A stretch of DNA of 42,269 nucleotides, taken from a virus. Below the pieces are notes generated by a model. It was not told where the DNA came from, searched no databases, and worked only from the letters and a program-made list of their open reading frames with translations. Positions 7,855 through 14,950 of the stretch are shown here, one piece after another; within the stretch, counting starts at the first letter, position 1, and every line of letters begins with the position of its first letter. The position numbers and the translations under genes are program-made. Location of the stretch: positions 1 to 42,269 of IMG/VR virus record IMGVR_UViG_3300030098_004965. One strand, written 5' to 3'.

Positions 7855-9710
7855 ATTTCACCTCCAGGCATCTTTGAGAAATCAACAAATAGTCCCTTCT
7901 CGTCACGTCGCCGAACGGGGTTTTTGTACAAATCAGTGAACAGCGCGCCGCTCTTTAACCACGCTCGCAGCACCGACTTTGCAGCACCCTCACCCAGGTC
8001 TAGATCGAGCAGGACGTTGCCTGCCCATCGTGACGTGCCAGCTCTGGCCGTCGCCGTGAAGCGCTGCCCATCGTCCAAGCCCTGCTCAATCATGTTGAGG
8101 GCAAACTTCGCACGCTCGACGCCCAGCCCCTCAAAAGGGTCTGGTGGCGACCAGGGAGCCATGACGCCCACATAGTCGCCATTGCTTAGCTCGACAGACT
8201 CGCGCTCATACCAATTGGCCTCGGTTGCCGGTGCGCTCATGTTGCCCTTGGCGTCATCGACGCGCACGTACCAGCCGCGCCGCGCCGGATCTATATCAAA
8301 TGAGGTCGCTTCCTTCTCGCTCATGGGTGTGACTGTGCGTGCTGAGCGTACTGCGCCAGCTAGAGCGCCTGCACCGCGAGCGGTGTTGATGTCACCGGCA
8401 GTCGCGACGAAGCCGCTTGGCGGCTTGCGGGTGTGGTGGACAAGATCGACGGCCGCGTTGCACTGCTTGGCAATGTCTCCGAACACGTCAAGCACGGCGT
8501 CGATCTGCTTGTTGTCGTTTTCCTCTGCCCAGTGTGATTTCACAAAAGGATCTACCTGCAGCACTGAAATCTTATTCTGCTGCATTTCGGCAATCACTTG
8601 GTCAACCGCAGCGGTCGCAACAACGATGTTTTTCTTCGGCTCGGCCACGATCATTTTGCAGTCGCGCCCCGAGTCTAAATACAGCCAGCCCTCCAGCTCT
8701 GTAGGGTCTATCTTAAAATGCTCACAGATGGCCCATACGCGCCGCAGCAGCTCGTCTCTGGGATCTTCGAGGTTGTAGTGCCACACGCGCACACGCTCAC
8801 GCACGGGCTTCCCTAGCAGGTCTCGACCGGTTGCCAGTGCCACGGCCTCAATCAGCTCCAGGGTCGTCTTACCCACGCCGCCTGGAGACACTGTCGCCGA
8901 CACATAGCCGCGTATGAGGTGCTTGCCATACAACCAGCTCCGGCCAGGGACGCTTGCCATATCCGCACGCCGAAAGCCTGACGCGCGCACCGGCCGCACT
9001 TGGTCATATGACTGCAGCAGGGCCATCAGGCGGTCGCTGTCATTGCGTGCTAGCCAATTACTCATGTCGGCCTTCTCGCCCATGTCCTCGCAGATGGGGC
9101 ACCAAGTGACACTAGTCGCCACGCCATCAAGCGCGTTTAAACAATCTGTCGCCTTGCGCAGGCCAGCTCGGTCGTTGTCTGGCACCACATAGACGCGCTT
9201 ACCCGCAAAGAAATGCGCTACCTCGCTCCACTTTGCGGGTCCATTGAATGAGGCAACGAAACCCAGCTCCGCAAGGGCGTCGCAGTCTTTCTCCCCTTCA
9301 ACAATAATGACGTCACGGGCATCGACAACGTCCAGCAATCGATAGGGCACGCGCTCGATGCCATCGAGACAGCCCTGGCCCTCTACCCAACCGCCATTAC
9401 CGTCGGGCCGGTCTGGCCTAAAATCCTTGGGCATGTATCGCCGCTGCCGGTACACGACCTCGCCATCCAGCGACACATAGTCATACTTAGCAACAATCAA
9501 CCTGGGCGCATTGGGCGCCGGCTCCTGCACCTCGACAGCGTCGTCTAGGTGACCGCCCTCACCCTCCTCGAAATTAAACCATGCCCCCGCCTTTTCACCG
9601 GCTACCTGCACGGCCACAGATCCCTGCCGCCCGAACCGCAGCTCAGAGCGCGTAGACAGCCGCCTATTCGGCTCGCCCCACCGATCAAATGCTTGAGACT
9701 CAATCGTCAC
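7851..9710 (-). CDS. Primase-helicase (TOPRIM plus RepA-like ATPase)
   Basis: The protein of about 619 residues starts at GTG 9710, which overlaps the upstream stop; extension to TTG 9725 is possible. It contains a TOPRIM-like block, 'VIIVEGEKDCDAL' (about 135) and 'VYVVPDNDRAG' (about 172), typical of phage primases. A RecA/RepA-type helicase domain follows, with Walker A 'SPGGVGKTT' (about 265), 'VWHYNLEDPRDEL' and the Walker B/sensor region 'VLQVDPF' and 'LVHHTRKPPSG' (about 390-425). It would unwind and prime phage DNA. It is the largest gene of the early operon and is followed by the TGCGC repeat cluster, a possible origin. Confidence 0.82.
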   Translation of the reverse strand: MTIESQAFDRWGEPNRRLSTRSELRFGRQGSVAVQVAGEKAGAWFNFEEGEGGHLDDAVEVQEPAPNAPRLIVAKYDYVSLDGEVVYRQRRYMPKDFRPDRPDGNGGWVEGQGCLDGIERVPYRLLDVVDARDVIIVEGEKDCDALAELGFVASFNGPAKWSEVAHFFAGKRVYVVPDNDRAGLRKATDCLNALDGVATSVTWCPICEDMGEKADMSNWLARNDSDRLMALLQSYDQVRPVRASGFRRADMASVPGRSWLYGKHLIRGYVSATVSPGGVGKTTLELIEAVALATGRDLLGKPVRERVRVWHYNLEDPRDELLRRVWAICEHFKIDPTELEGWLYLDSGRDCKMIVAEPKKNIVVATAAVDQVIAEMQQNKISVLQVDPFVKSHWAEENDNKQIDAVLDVFGDIAKQCNAAVDLVHHTRKPPSGFVATAGDINTARGAGALAGAVRSARTVTPMSEKEATSFDIDPARRGWYVRVDDAKGNMSAPATEANWYERESVELSNGDYVGVMAPWSPPDPFEGLGVERAKFALNMIEQGLDDGQRFTATARAGTSRWAGNVLLDLDLGEGAAKSVLRAWLKSGALFTDLYKNPVRRRDEKGLFVDFSKMPGGEI

Positions 9711-9906
9711 TGCGCGCCTCGTCAATCAGCTCGCGGAATGCCTGCGAGATATCAGTCAAAGCCTCACTTAACGCGCTGTTCTCATCCTTGGCACGCCACG
9801 ACATATGCACGCCCTTGACGTTGGCATTCTCGCTCACGTCAACGTGACAGAACACTGAGCCAAAGCCGGTCTCAACTTTCTTCGTCAGGCAATGTCTTCT
9901 ACTCAT
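9700..9906 (-). CDS. Small protein of unknown function (68 aa)
   Basis: This protein (MSRRHCLTKKVETGFGSVF...) starts with ATG 9906 behind GGAG, overlapping the HNH gene stop as ATGA. It has a beta-rich first half ('GFGSVFCHVDVSENANVKGVHMSW') and a helical second half ('ALSEALTDISQAFRELIDEA'). The strand-strand-helix pattern resembles small TSCPD-like or DUF proteins next to phage replication genes, but I cannot name it. Its stop overlaps the primase-helicase start. Confidence 0.6.
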   Translation of the reverse strand: MSRRHCLTKKVETGFGSVFCHVDVSENANVKGVHMSWRAKDENSALSEALTDISQAFRELIDEARSDD

Positions 9907-10367
9907 TTAAGATCTCCAAAATTGTAAAAGAAATTGAGTTGTTCCCCGACGTTAAAACGTCGTTTGTGCAGATCGTTGTCGTAGATCGCCTTGACGGTGG
10001 AGGCGTAGAACTTGCCCCCGCGCTTGCCTGCAACTCCAATTGCATTCAATTTTTTTGCTATTTGGTGGAGAGAAAATCCGTGCCGTTTTAATTTAAAAAC
10101 ATTATTGACCGCCTTTAATTCAGCGGGGTTATCGACCAACTTTCCATTTTTTATATCGTAGCCAAAAACCGAATGATTGTAGACAAGTCCCATGTCACGG
10201 CGGCGGTGAATTGCCGCGCGCGTAAGAGCTGACGAAGTCATTTTTCGTTCGTGAACTAAACCGTGACAAGTGAGGCAAAGCGGTAACAATTTCCTTCCAC
10301 CTTTGCTTTTAGGAACAACGTGATGAAAATGAACTTCGCCCTCTTCCCCGCATTCAAAACAAATCAT
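9903..10367 (-). CDS. HNH endonuclease with recombinase-like C-terminal domain
   Basis: The 154-residue protein starts at ATG 10367 (MICFECGEEGEVHFHHVVPK) behind AGGGATC; an upstream GTG at 10406 is possible but overlaps the zinc-ribbon gene further. The N-terminal half is an HNH nuclease: 'CFEC', 'HFHHVVPKSKGG', 'LLPLCLTCHGLVH' (about 3-55). The C-terminal half 'LKRHGFSLHQIAKKLNAIG' and 'FYASTVKAIYDND' resembles the DNA-binding domain of serine recombinases. It may be a nicking or homing-type nuclease or a recombination factor. It is AT-richer than its neighbours, a sign of separate origin. Confidence 0.8.
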   Translation of the reverse strand: MICFECGEEGEVHFHHVVPKSKGGRKLLPLCLTCHGLVHERKMTSSALTRAAIHRRRDMGLVYNHSVFGYDIKNGKLVDNPAELKAVNNVFKLKRHGFSLHQIAKKLNAIGVAGKRGGKFYASTVKAIYDNDLHKRRFNVGEQLNFFYNFGDLK

Positions 10368-10512
10368 CCTGATCCCTCTCACTCTCTGTCTCCTGTTCTC
10401 CGTCACAACAATCGGCCACTGGCCGCTTACACCTCGGGCACTGATAATGACCCCTCACAAAATTGAAGTGCGTAAACTCACCGCACCAGGGGCAGTCGGC
10501 AGGCGGTATCAC
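10354..10512 (-). CDS. Zinc-ribbon microprotein (52 aa)
   Basis: A GTG start at 10512 overlaps the upstream TGA (GTGA). The frame reads a clear zinc ribbon 'CPWCGEFTHFNFVRGHYQCPRC' split as CPWC and CPRC, followed by an acidic tail (DGEQETESERDQDD). Its 3' end overlaps the HNH start. Small zinc ribbons in phage early operons often bind nucleic acid or protein partners; the exact role is unknown. The tight overlaps and intact CxxC pairs support it being real despite its size. Confidence 0.65.
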   Translation of the reverse strand: MIPPADCPWCGEFTHFNFVRGHYQCPRCKRPVADCCDGEQETESERDQDDLF

Positions 10513-10739
10513 TGCTTGGTCTTTCTCACGCAGCGCACCTCGCTGATCGTCGCCTTGCCGCTGTAATATTTCTCAATGTATTTTTTCAGCCCGTTATAAT
10601 TTTCCTCAACGTGATCGACGCACGCCGCTTCAGATTTAAAGAAAAGTGGCCGGCCGCCCTCGTGACTAATCAAATGACCGCGACCGTCGTCATCGAGCGG
10701 GTTCCACCAAAAAAGAATAATTAAAATTGAGAATTTCAT
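10509..10739 (-). CDS. Small protein with hydrophobic N terminus (76 aa)
   Basis: ATG 10739 overlaps the stop of the 31-residue membrane microprotein as ATGA. The protein begins MKFSILIILFWWNPLDDDG, a short hydrophobic start resembling a weak signal or membrane anchor. It continues with 'HLISHEGGRPLFFKSEAACVDHVEENYNGLKKYIEKYYSG', a pattern of short phage proteins that I cannot name. The C terminus is basic. Its pairing with the preceding membrane microprotein suggests a shared membrane-related function. Confidence 0.6.
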   Translation of the reverse strand: MKFSILIILFWWNPLDDDGRGHLISHEGGRPLFFKSEAACVDHVEENYNGLKKYIEKYYSGKATISEVRCVRKTKQ

Positions 10740-10831
10740 TTTTTCATCCACACAAAATAAGCCACGACCAACCCGAGCAGCACGGCCGATAACACGGCGC
10801 TCCCGACAGATAAGATGAGAAAGTAGGTCAA
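10736..10831 (-). CDS. Single-span membrane microprotein (31 aa)
   Basis: A TTG start at 10831 overlaps the upstream TGA (TTGA), and the stop overlaps the next ATG (ATGA). The product (MTYFLILSVGSAVLSAVLLG, then LVVAYFVWMKK) is one strong transmembrane helix with a short lysine tail, predicted inner-membrane with the C terminus inside. Both ends lock into the operon's overlap pattern, which is the main support. Function unknown. Confidence 0.55.
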   Translation of the reverse strand: MTYFLILSVGSAVLSAVLLGLVVAYFVWMKK

Positions 10832-11169
10832 AACGGAATCTCGTCATCCATGTCGTCAACGCCGCGAAACCGCTCCTCGACGACGGTCGCCAGAACACAC
10901 TTTTGAAACGCAACAAGCTGCTCACGCGTTAGCTTGGCTAAGTCGGTCTCGCCCAGCTCATCGAGGTACTGACCGCCCGACTTAATGCCCTCCCAAATGT
11001 GCGTTTCCTCCGCTTCAGTCCAATCAGCCATTAATGATTTCCTTTCCACAATTAATTGGTGTCCACGACTGCAAAACCATCTTCTCTTCCCCCGCTGTCT
11101 GACGACCGCCGGATCAAACGCAAAGCCGCGCTCGGCTCGATAACAAATCCAACAAAGCGCTCGCGTCAC
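10828..11169 (-). CDS. Cysteine-containing early protein (DUF6511-like)
   Basis: The 113-residue protein starts at GTG 11169 overlapping the upstream stop (GTGA). It begins MTRALCWICYRAERGFAF, followed by 'RRWFCSRGHQ', a treble-clef/zinc-binding pattern (CxxC ... CSxxH). The second half is helical: 'MADWTEAEETHIWEGIKSGG..LDELGETDLAKLT' and the tail 'GVDDMDDEIPF'. This order (CWxC-xRxxRGF, FCS, then helical part) resembles the phage family DUF6511; that name is from memory. An internal ATG at 11031 has a good AAGGA site, so a shorter 67-residue form may also be made. Confidence 0.6.
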   Translation of the reverse strand: MTRALCWICYRAERGFAFDPAVVRQRGKRRWFCSRGHQLIVERKSLMADWTEAEETHIWEGIKSGGQYLDELGETDLAKLTREQLVAFQKCVLATVVEERFRGVDDMDDEIPF

Positions 11170-11393
11170 TTCACCCGCGCCTTCACCACCAACTCGTAAT
11201 GCCACGGCCCCACCTTGCGCTGCGCCATGAGAATATCTCCGCGCCGCTCGGCGTCCCTGAGTGGCTTCCAGGGATTACTGGTGTCTTGATAAGGGTTGAG
11301 GTCTGTGGCCTTCCAATTCCAACTAGGGCCGCTCACATGCCTGACAATTTTCTTTTCGCCCACCGGCAACCATCTATCGGTCAAAAATTCCAT
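11166..11393 (-). CDS. Small early protein, unknown function (75 aa)
   Basis: ATG 11393 lies 1 nt after the stop of the zinc-finger/membrane microprotein, with GGTGAG just upstream. The product is MEFLTDRWLPVGEKKIVRHV..., basic and tryptophan-rich, with 'WNWKATDLNPYQDTSNPWKPLRDAERRGD' in the middle and 'WHYELVVKARVK' at the end. A longer reading from TTG 11423 is less likely. Not recognised; probably soluble. Confidence 0.55.
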   Translation of the reverse strand: MEFLTDRWLPVGEKKIVRHVSGPSWNWKATDLNPYQDTSNPWKPLRDAERRGDILMAQRKVGPWHYELVVKARVK

Positions 11394-11394
11394 C

Positions 11395-11574
11395 TCACCA
11401 TCCCATAATAATTTTTGTGACAACGCTCAGAACCAGAGCGGCCACCAAGCTAAAAAACACGAGTGCCACATAGTGGCGCTCATAAAACGGTCTCCAGCGC
11501 CGCAACTCACCGCAGCGGTTGCAGAATTCGTTGCCATTGCCAATAAAGTGCCAATCATGCCGCCAGCAGCTCAT
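11395..11574 (-). CDS. Zinc-finger plus membrane-helix microprotein (59 aa)
   Basis: ATG 11574 overlaps the TGA of the preceding zinc-ribbon gene (ATGA). The product MSCWRHDWHFIGNGNEFCNRCGEL has a C/H-rich head (CWRHDWH ... CNRC), then 'RRWRPFYERHY' and a transmembrane helix 'VALVFFSLVAALVLSVVTKII'. A soluble zinc-binding head tethered to the inner membrane is therefore likely. It lies in a run of overlapping small genes. Function unknown. Confidence 0.6.
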   Translation of the reverse strand: MSCWRHDWHFIGNGNEFCNRCGELRRWRPFYERHYVALVFFSLVAALVLSVVTKIIMGW

Positions 11575-11717
11575 TCCTCGACCTCACCCCAGCCGCCGCA
11601 GCAGGGGCACTCAACCTCCTGCACGCGTATTTCCATCCAACGGTCGGGCGAATAGCCGCCCACCTCGTATTCTTCCTCGACGCGGCCCACACCCAGGCAC
11701 TCGGGGCACTTAATCAT
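11571..11717 (-). CDS. Zinc-ribbon microprotein (48 aa)
   Basis: ATG 11717 overlaps the end of the methylase gene. The product begins MIKCPECLGVGRVEEEYEVG and has a second pair 'VECPCCGGWGEVEE', giving a two-knuckle DnaJ-like or rubredoxin-type zinc ribbon (CPEC...CPCC) with glycine after each pair. Such short ribbons are frequent in phage early regions, next to nucleases and methylases. Partner and role are unknown. Confidence 0.65.
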   Translation of the reverse strand: MIKCPECLGVGRVEEEYEVGGYSPDRWMEIRVQEVECPCCGGWGEVEE

Positions 11718-12204
11718 CGTCCCGCCCCCAGATCTGATAATCGCAAACGGCGCTGTGTGGAGATGCCCAGTAAGCGACAGCCAGCGCTCGATCAGGCGAG
11801 CCGCCTTTGCCTAAATAATCGCAACGCCAGTCCATGTTGGCCCACACGGTCGGACGGTGGCGCTTCCATTGATCATGGCCCTTCTTGCACGCCCACAGGC
11901 GCTCGGGGCACACCAGCACCATAGTCGTCACGCCGATCTCAAACGCGTGATCGATAAACGGTCTAATGTCTTTAAAGGGCGGGTTAGTCACCAGGGTTGC
12001 TGCCTTGGCGCGGTCATGATGAAAGAAGTCTTGGCCGGTCGATATGTCACCGCAAATCACACTGCGCACCTTGGGCACCAACGCCTCAACAAAACGACCA
12101 TCACCGGCGCACGGCTCCCACACCTCGCCCACAAAATTGAACTGGCGTACAATCCGATCCACGATGGACTGCGGCGTCGGGTAGAAATCATTTTCACGCC
12201 GCAC
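11710..12204 (-). CDS. SAM-dependent DNA methyltransferase-like protein
   Basis: The 164-residue protein starts at GTG 12204 behind an excellent GGAGGTG and overlaps the Cas4-like gene. It contains the methylase motif I region 'VWEPCAGDGRFVEAL' (about 28) and the catalytic motif IV 'TNPPFKD' (about 73), in the order of N6-adenine methylases. No target-recognition domain is seen, and the length is short, like other phage orphan methylases. It likely modifies phage DNA against host restriction or is a degenerate member; the NPPF motif is intact. Confidence 0.75.
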   Translation of the reverse strand: MRRENDFYPTPQSIVDRIVRQFNFVGEVWEPCAGDGRFVEALVPKVRSVICGDISTGQDFFHHDRAKAATLVTNPPFKDIRPFIDHAFEIGVTTMVLVCPERLWACKKGHDQWKRHRPTVWANMDWRCDYLGKGGSPDRALAVAYWASPHSAVCDYQIWGRDDD

Positions 12205-13078
12205 AAAGCACCTCCCGCCCCGTCCACGAGCTGCAACCCGAGACCTGCTCGTCCGGTGTCAGGGTTTTCTCAAAGCGCTGACACAGCCACTGAGGCCCGT
12301 CCACGGGCTTGCTAGAGCGACAGGTGCGGCAGTTATGTTCGACCGGCGCATCCTCATGACACACGGCTTTGAAGTCGCACCACCGGCACTCAAATGCTTT
12401 GGGATTATCCGACACGCGAGCTGGCAGCTCGTCCACGTTCTCAACCATCGTGCGCATACGCTCGGCCAGGAACTCCGCTTCGCTTCGATCAAGCTCGGTG
12501 CGCGCCGAATCCCAATCGCGGCACCCTGCAGACGCGACGACAATCCAGTGCCGCTTGTAGCCGCCGTAAAGCATGTAGAGCTGCGCCTGGACCCAGTAGA
12601 CGAAGTCCCATGCCTTTAACGCGGCCTTCTCGCCCAGGTCACTTTTGAGTTTCTTAAACGCGGCAAATTTCTTTTCATTCACCACCTTGCATTCCCACAC
12701 ATGCCACGTCTTGGGCGCGGTGGGGTGATTAAAGACAAGGCCGTCAAAGTGCCCACGCACATGACCGCCAGCATCTGTTACCTCAAACTGCCGACCGGTC
12801 TCAGGGTCACTGGTCTGCAATATTAAATCCGGTACGGCCTGTATCCGAGCAGAGACAACGTCCTCGCCACGGATACCATCATCGATCGCACTCAGACCTT
12901 TAAATGGAATTGCGCGAACTGCTGCCCACAGCCAGCCGTACCACTGACGCCGCGCACACATGCCGCCGCCGCTCATACCCAAATGAAGGCGTCGAGGCCG
13001 CGCAGCTTCCCGCCGCTCCATCTCTGCCTGTGCGGCTGAGAGCGCGGGGTCAAATTGTTCTATGTCTATTTTTACCAT
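12194..13078 (-). CDS. Cas4/RecB-like PD-(D/E)XK nuclease
   Basis: The 294-residue protein starts at ATG 13078 (MVKIDIEQFDPAL), just after a terminator-like hairpin. It has the RecB-family layout: 'MSGGGMCARRQWYGW' (about 35-50, first iron-sulphur cysteine), 'GHFDGLVF' (about 130, metal-binding D), 'HVWECKVVN' (about 150, ExK) and a C-terminal cysteine cluster 'CRWCDFKAVC' with more pairs (CRTC, C). This is the Cas4/AddB-type Fe-S nuclease fold. With the adjacent RecA-like ATPase and DUF669 protein it probably forms the phage recombination module, resecting DNA ends. Confidence 0.78.
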   Translation of the reverse strand: MVKIDIEQFDPALSAAQAEMERREAARPRRLHLGMSGGGMCARRQWYGWLWAAVRAIPFKGLSAIDDGIRGEDVVSARIQAVPDLILQTSDPETGRQFEVTDAGGHVRGHFDGLVFNHPTAPKTWHVWECKVVNEKKFAAFKKLKSDLGEKAALKAWDFVYWVQAQLYMLYGGYKRHWIVVASAGCRDWDSARTELDRSEAEFLAERMRTMVENVDELPARVSDNPKAFECRWCDFKAVCHEDAPVEHNCRTCRSSKPVDGPQWLCQRFEKTLTPDEQVSGCSSWTGREVLCAA

Positions 13079-13088
13079 GATAAAAAAG

Positions 13089-13120
13089 CGCCGGTCGCCT
13101 GATGGAGCAAGCGACCGGCG
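13089..13120 (-). terminator. Terminator-like hairpin between the DUF669 and Cas4-like genes
   Basis: CGCCGGTCGC (13089-13098) pairs perfectly with GCGACCGGCG (13111-13120) around a 12-nt loop. On the minus strand it is followed by CTTTTTTATC, a classical intrinsic terminator. It sits inside the early operon 10 nt before the next start codon, so it is likely an attenuator or antitermination-dependent stop. Confidence 0.75.
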
Positions 13121-13127
13121 AGTTTTG

Positions 13128-13595
13128 TCAGCCGTTCCACGCGCCTTGCGACGTGCCGATAGCAGGGGCACTGGGCGGCGGGGCTGACGGCGGGGCCGAC
13201 GGGGCGGCTGCAGGGAGGTCAGCCGCTGATGCAGATGCGTAGGTAATGACTTCGTTTTTGGTGGGATCGTCTTTCCGCAACCCAACTTTAACGGTCAGCT
13301 CTTTGGCGAGCAGTTGCTCGGTGTCCTTGATCACGCCGAGGCCGACAGCAACGCCGATCTCGCTCAGCTTGCGCTTGGCAATGTCTACGGCCTTTGGGTT
13401 GCTGTTCCACAGGTTCAAGTTGTCCCACACGCGGCCCTTGTCAGTTTGAATTTCGACCGACAAATATTCGTTGCCCGAGGTGGACGTCTTCTGATCGACC
13501 GCAATGATGCGGCCCAGATAATCGCCTGGGGTGATGGGTCCAAAGCTGCTATCGCTGGCTGCTTCCGTGTCTACTTCAAAATTAATCTCAACCAT
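13128..13595 (-). CDS. DUF669 family protein (single-strand DNA-binding-like)
   Basis: The 155-residue protein has the DUF669 pattern: 'PGDYLGRIIAVDQKTSTSGNEYLSVEIQ' (about 22-50), 'RVWDNLNLWNSNPKAVDIAKRKLSEIG' (about 55-80) and a final strand region. A proline/alanine-rich linker ('APSAPPSAPPPSAPA') and short tail 'GTSQGAWNG' follow, like the flexible C-terminal tails of SSB proteins. This family is commonly encoded beside phage recombinases and thought to bind single-stranded DNA. It starts at ATG 13595 with AAAGGAAAG, overlapping the end of the ATPase gene. Confidence 0.8.
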   Translation of the reverse strand: MVEINFEVDTEAASDSSFGPITPGDYLGRIIAVDQKTSTSGNEYLSVEIQTDKGRVWDNLNLWNSNPKAVDIAKRKLSEIGVAVGLGVIKDTEQLLAKELTVKVGLRKDDPTKNEVITYASASAADLPAAAPSAPPSAPPPSAPAIGTSQGAWNG

Positions 13596-14343
13596 TTTTC
13601 TTTCCTTTAATTGCGTTGATCAACGCGCTCCAATCGAGCGGCAGCTCGTCAGGAATCGCGTATCGAGTTTTGGCTACAAAGTTTGGGCGCGACGCCGTGC
13701 GCAGTACGCGCTCGCCGCTCGACACTGGCTTGACCTTTTTCTTGCCAAAGTCTCCGGTCGTTTCCCGCGTCGTCGTTTTCACGTTGGCAAAGCCGACGAT
13801 GTCGCAAAATTCGGTGTAAAGATCCGACGCGCGCTTGTGCAATTTGATCTCAAAACGATCAAAGGCCTCGGTCGTCGGATCTTCAAAGCGCCTTACTTGA
13901 GAATGCGCCAGCAGCACGCACGCCATGTTTTTTTCGCGCCGGAGCTGCGTCAACTTGCCAAGTAGTTGGCGGTGGAACTCAAGAGCCTTTAAGTATCCCT
14001 TCCCATAACCACCCCCTATTTCTTCCACCGACTTCACACCAGAGTCTGCGCAAGCCTGATCCCAGGTTAGCGTCTCGAACCAATCCAAGCTGTCTATGCA
14101 GACAACTGAAAATTCATGCTTTTCATTAATAAGCTGATCGAGTGCGCTCATCACGTCACCCACTGACTCCGCAAGCGGGAAGCGGTTCATGCCAACAACG
14201 TCGGCCCCTTCCTCGGTCGCGATACAGACCACGCCTTCACCAGCTCCAGCCGCAAAGGTCGTCTTGCCCACCCCTGGGGGTCCATAAGTTAAAATGCGCG
14301 GCGGCGCGAGTGCCGTCCCGCTCAACAAATTTTCAAGTCCCAT
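13588..14343 (-). CDS. RecA-like phage ATPase (AAA_24 / Sak4-like)
   Basis: The 251-residue protein has Walker A 'YGPPGVGKTT' (about 20-29), 'IATEEGADVV' (about 42), Walker B 'FSVVCIDSLDWF' (about 80) and a later 'ACVLLAHSQVRRFEDP' sensor region (about 142). This is the AAA_24 type common in phages; several members, such as Sak4, act as RecA-like single-strand annealing recombinases. The neighbours (DUF669, Cas4-like nuclease, Holliday-junction-type nuclease) support a recombination role. It is translated from ATG 14343 with the TGAGAGGAGAGA leader. Confidence 0.78.
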   Translation of the reverse strand: MGLENLLSGTALAPPRILTYGPPGVGKTTFAAGAGEGVVCIATEEGADVVGMNRFPLAESVGDVMSALDQLINEKHEFSVVCIDSLDWFETLTWDQACADSGVKSVEEIGGGYGKGYLKALEFHRQLLGKLTQLRREKNMACVLLAHSQVRRFEDPTTEAFDRFEIKLHKRASDLYTEFCDIVGFANVKTTTRETTGDFGKKKVKPVSSGERVLRTASRPNFVAKTRYAIPDELPLDWSALINAIKGKKNG

Positions 14344-14659
14344 CAGTCTCTCCTCTCAAAAGGTTGTGAAATGTCGTTTCCTTCACGACGTATAGTCGCT
14401 CAGCTCGATCTGCTCGGACGACAACAACGTCGGCGTCGTCCTGCAAAAATGCGTCATAGATGACTTTGAACCCTGACTTGCGGCGCTTGCACTCAACGCG
14501 CAGCCCCTCGATGACAACGTCTCCGGCGAAGTCTTCGCCGAGCAGTACCTTGTGCTGGCCGCTGCCAAACACGCGCTTGGCTTCGAAGCCTGCAGCCTCG
14601 GCCGCAACAACGACCTCACGCTCCAGTTCATAGCCGCGCTGTTTATTTCTAGCGCTCAT
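14333..14659 (-). CDS. Holliday-junction resolvase-like nuclease
   Basis: The 108-residue protein begins MSARNKQRGYELEREVVVAA, matching archaeal Hjc-type resolvases: an N-terminal glutamate helix, 'FEAKRVFGSG', the metal-binding 'EDFAGDVVIEG' (D) and 'LRVECKRRKSG' (ExK). Length is right for the family. It would resolve branched DNA before packaging. ATG 14659 follows GGGAG and overlaps the Cro-like gene by 11 nt. Confidence 0.78.
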   Translation of the reverse strand: MSARNKQRGYELEREVVVAAEAAGFEAKRVFGSGQHKVLLGEDFAGDVVIEGLRVECKRRKSGFKVIYDAFLQDDADVVVVRADRAERLYVVKETTFHNLLRGETDGT

Positions 14660-14858
14660 TCGCCAGCTCCCAGCCGCGCTGTAGATCGTCGGCCGTTACC
14701 TTGCCGTCGGTCAGGTCATAGATTTGCGCTGTGTGTTTCGGCGACGGCCGCGTGCGACCGGACAGCCAGTAGCTCGCACTGACGTGCGTGCAATTCAGCA
14801 GCCGCGCCAGCTCCGCAGCAGTCATTTCAGAATCGGTCAGGTATTCTTTTAAAAGCAT
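14649..14858 (-). CDS. Cro/YdaS-like helix-turn-helix regulator
   Basis: The 69-residue protein (MLLKEYLTDSEMTAAELARL...) has a helix-turn-helix at about 12-35 with 'TAAELARLLNCTHVSASYWLSGR' and is divergent from the repressor gene, the usual position of Cro. It is the first gene of the leftward early operon. No ribosome-binding site is visible before ATG 14858. The CATCAGATG palindrome overlaps the start codon and the TTACGTT element is just upstream, so binding there would directly block the gene. Confidence 0.75.
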   Translation of the reverse strand: MLLKEYLTDSEMTAAELARLLNCTHVSASYWLSGRTRPSPKHTAQIYDLTDGKVTADDLQRGWELANER

Positions 14859-14876
14859 CAGATGAACGTAAGTTTT
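14856..14876. promoter_or_regulatory. Operator candidate at the Cro side
   Basis: CATCAGATGA (14856-14865; CATC-A-GATG is a perfect 9-bp palindrome) is followed directly by AACGTAAGTTTT (14865-14876). Both parts recur at 15570-15615 on the far side of the repressor gene, the second one inverted. Sharing of two elements by the two control regions suggests binding sites for the repressor or Cro. Confidence 0.6.
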
Positions 14877-14950
14877 TCTGACTGGTAATCAATGACGAGT
14901 TTGTGTATGGTTCGTGCCGGTTAGTCCCAAAACCAACTAATAGGGAAAAC

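Noticed and set aside
10828-11205. Longer start at 11205 for the cysteine protein
   Set aside because: It would overlap the upstream gene by 40 nt. GTG 11169 fits the GTGA overlap used throughout the operon.
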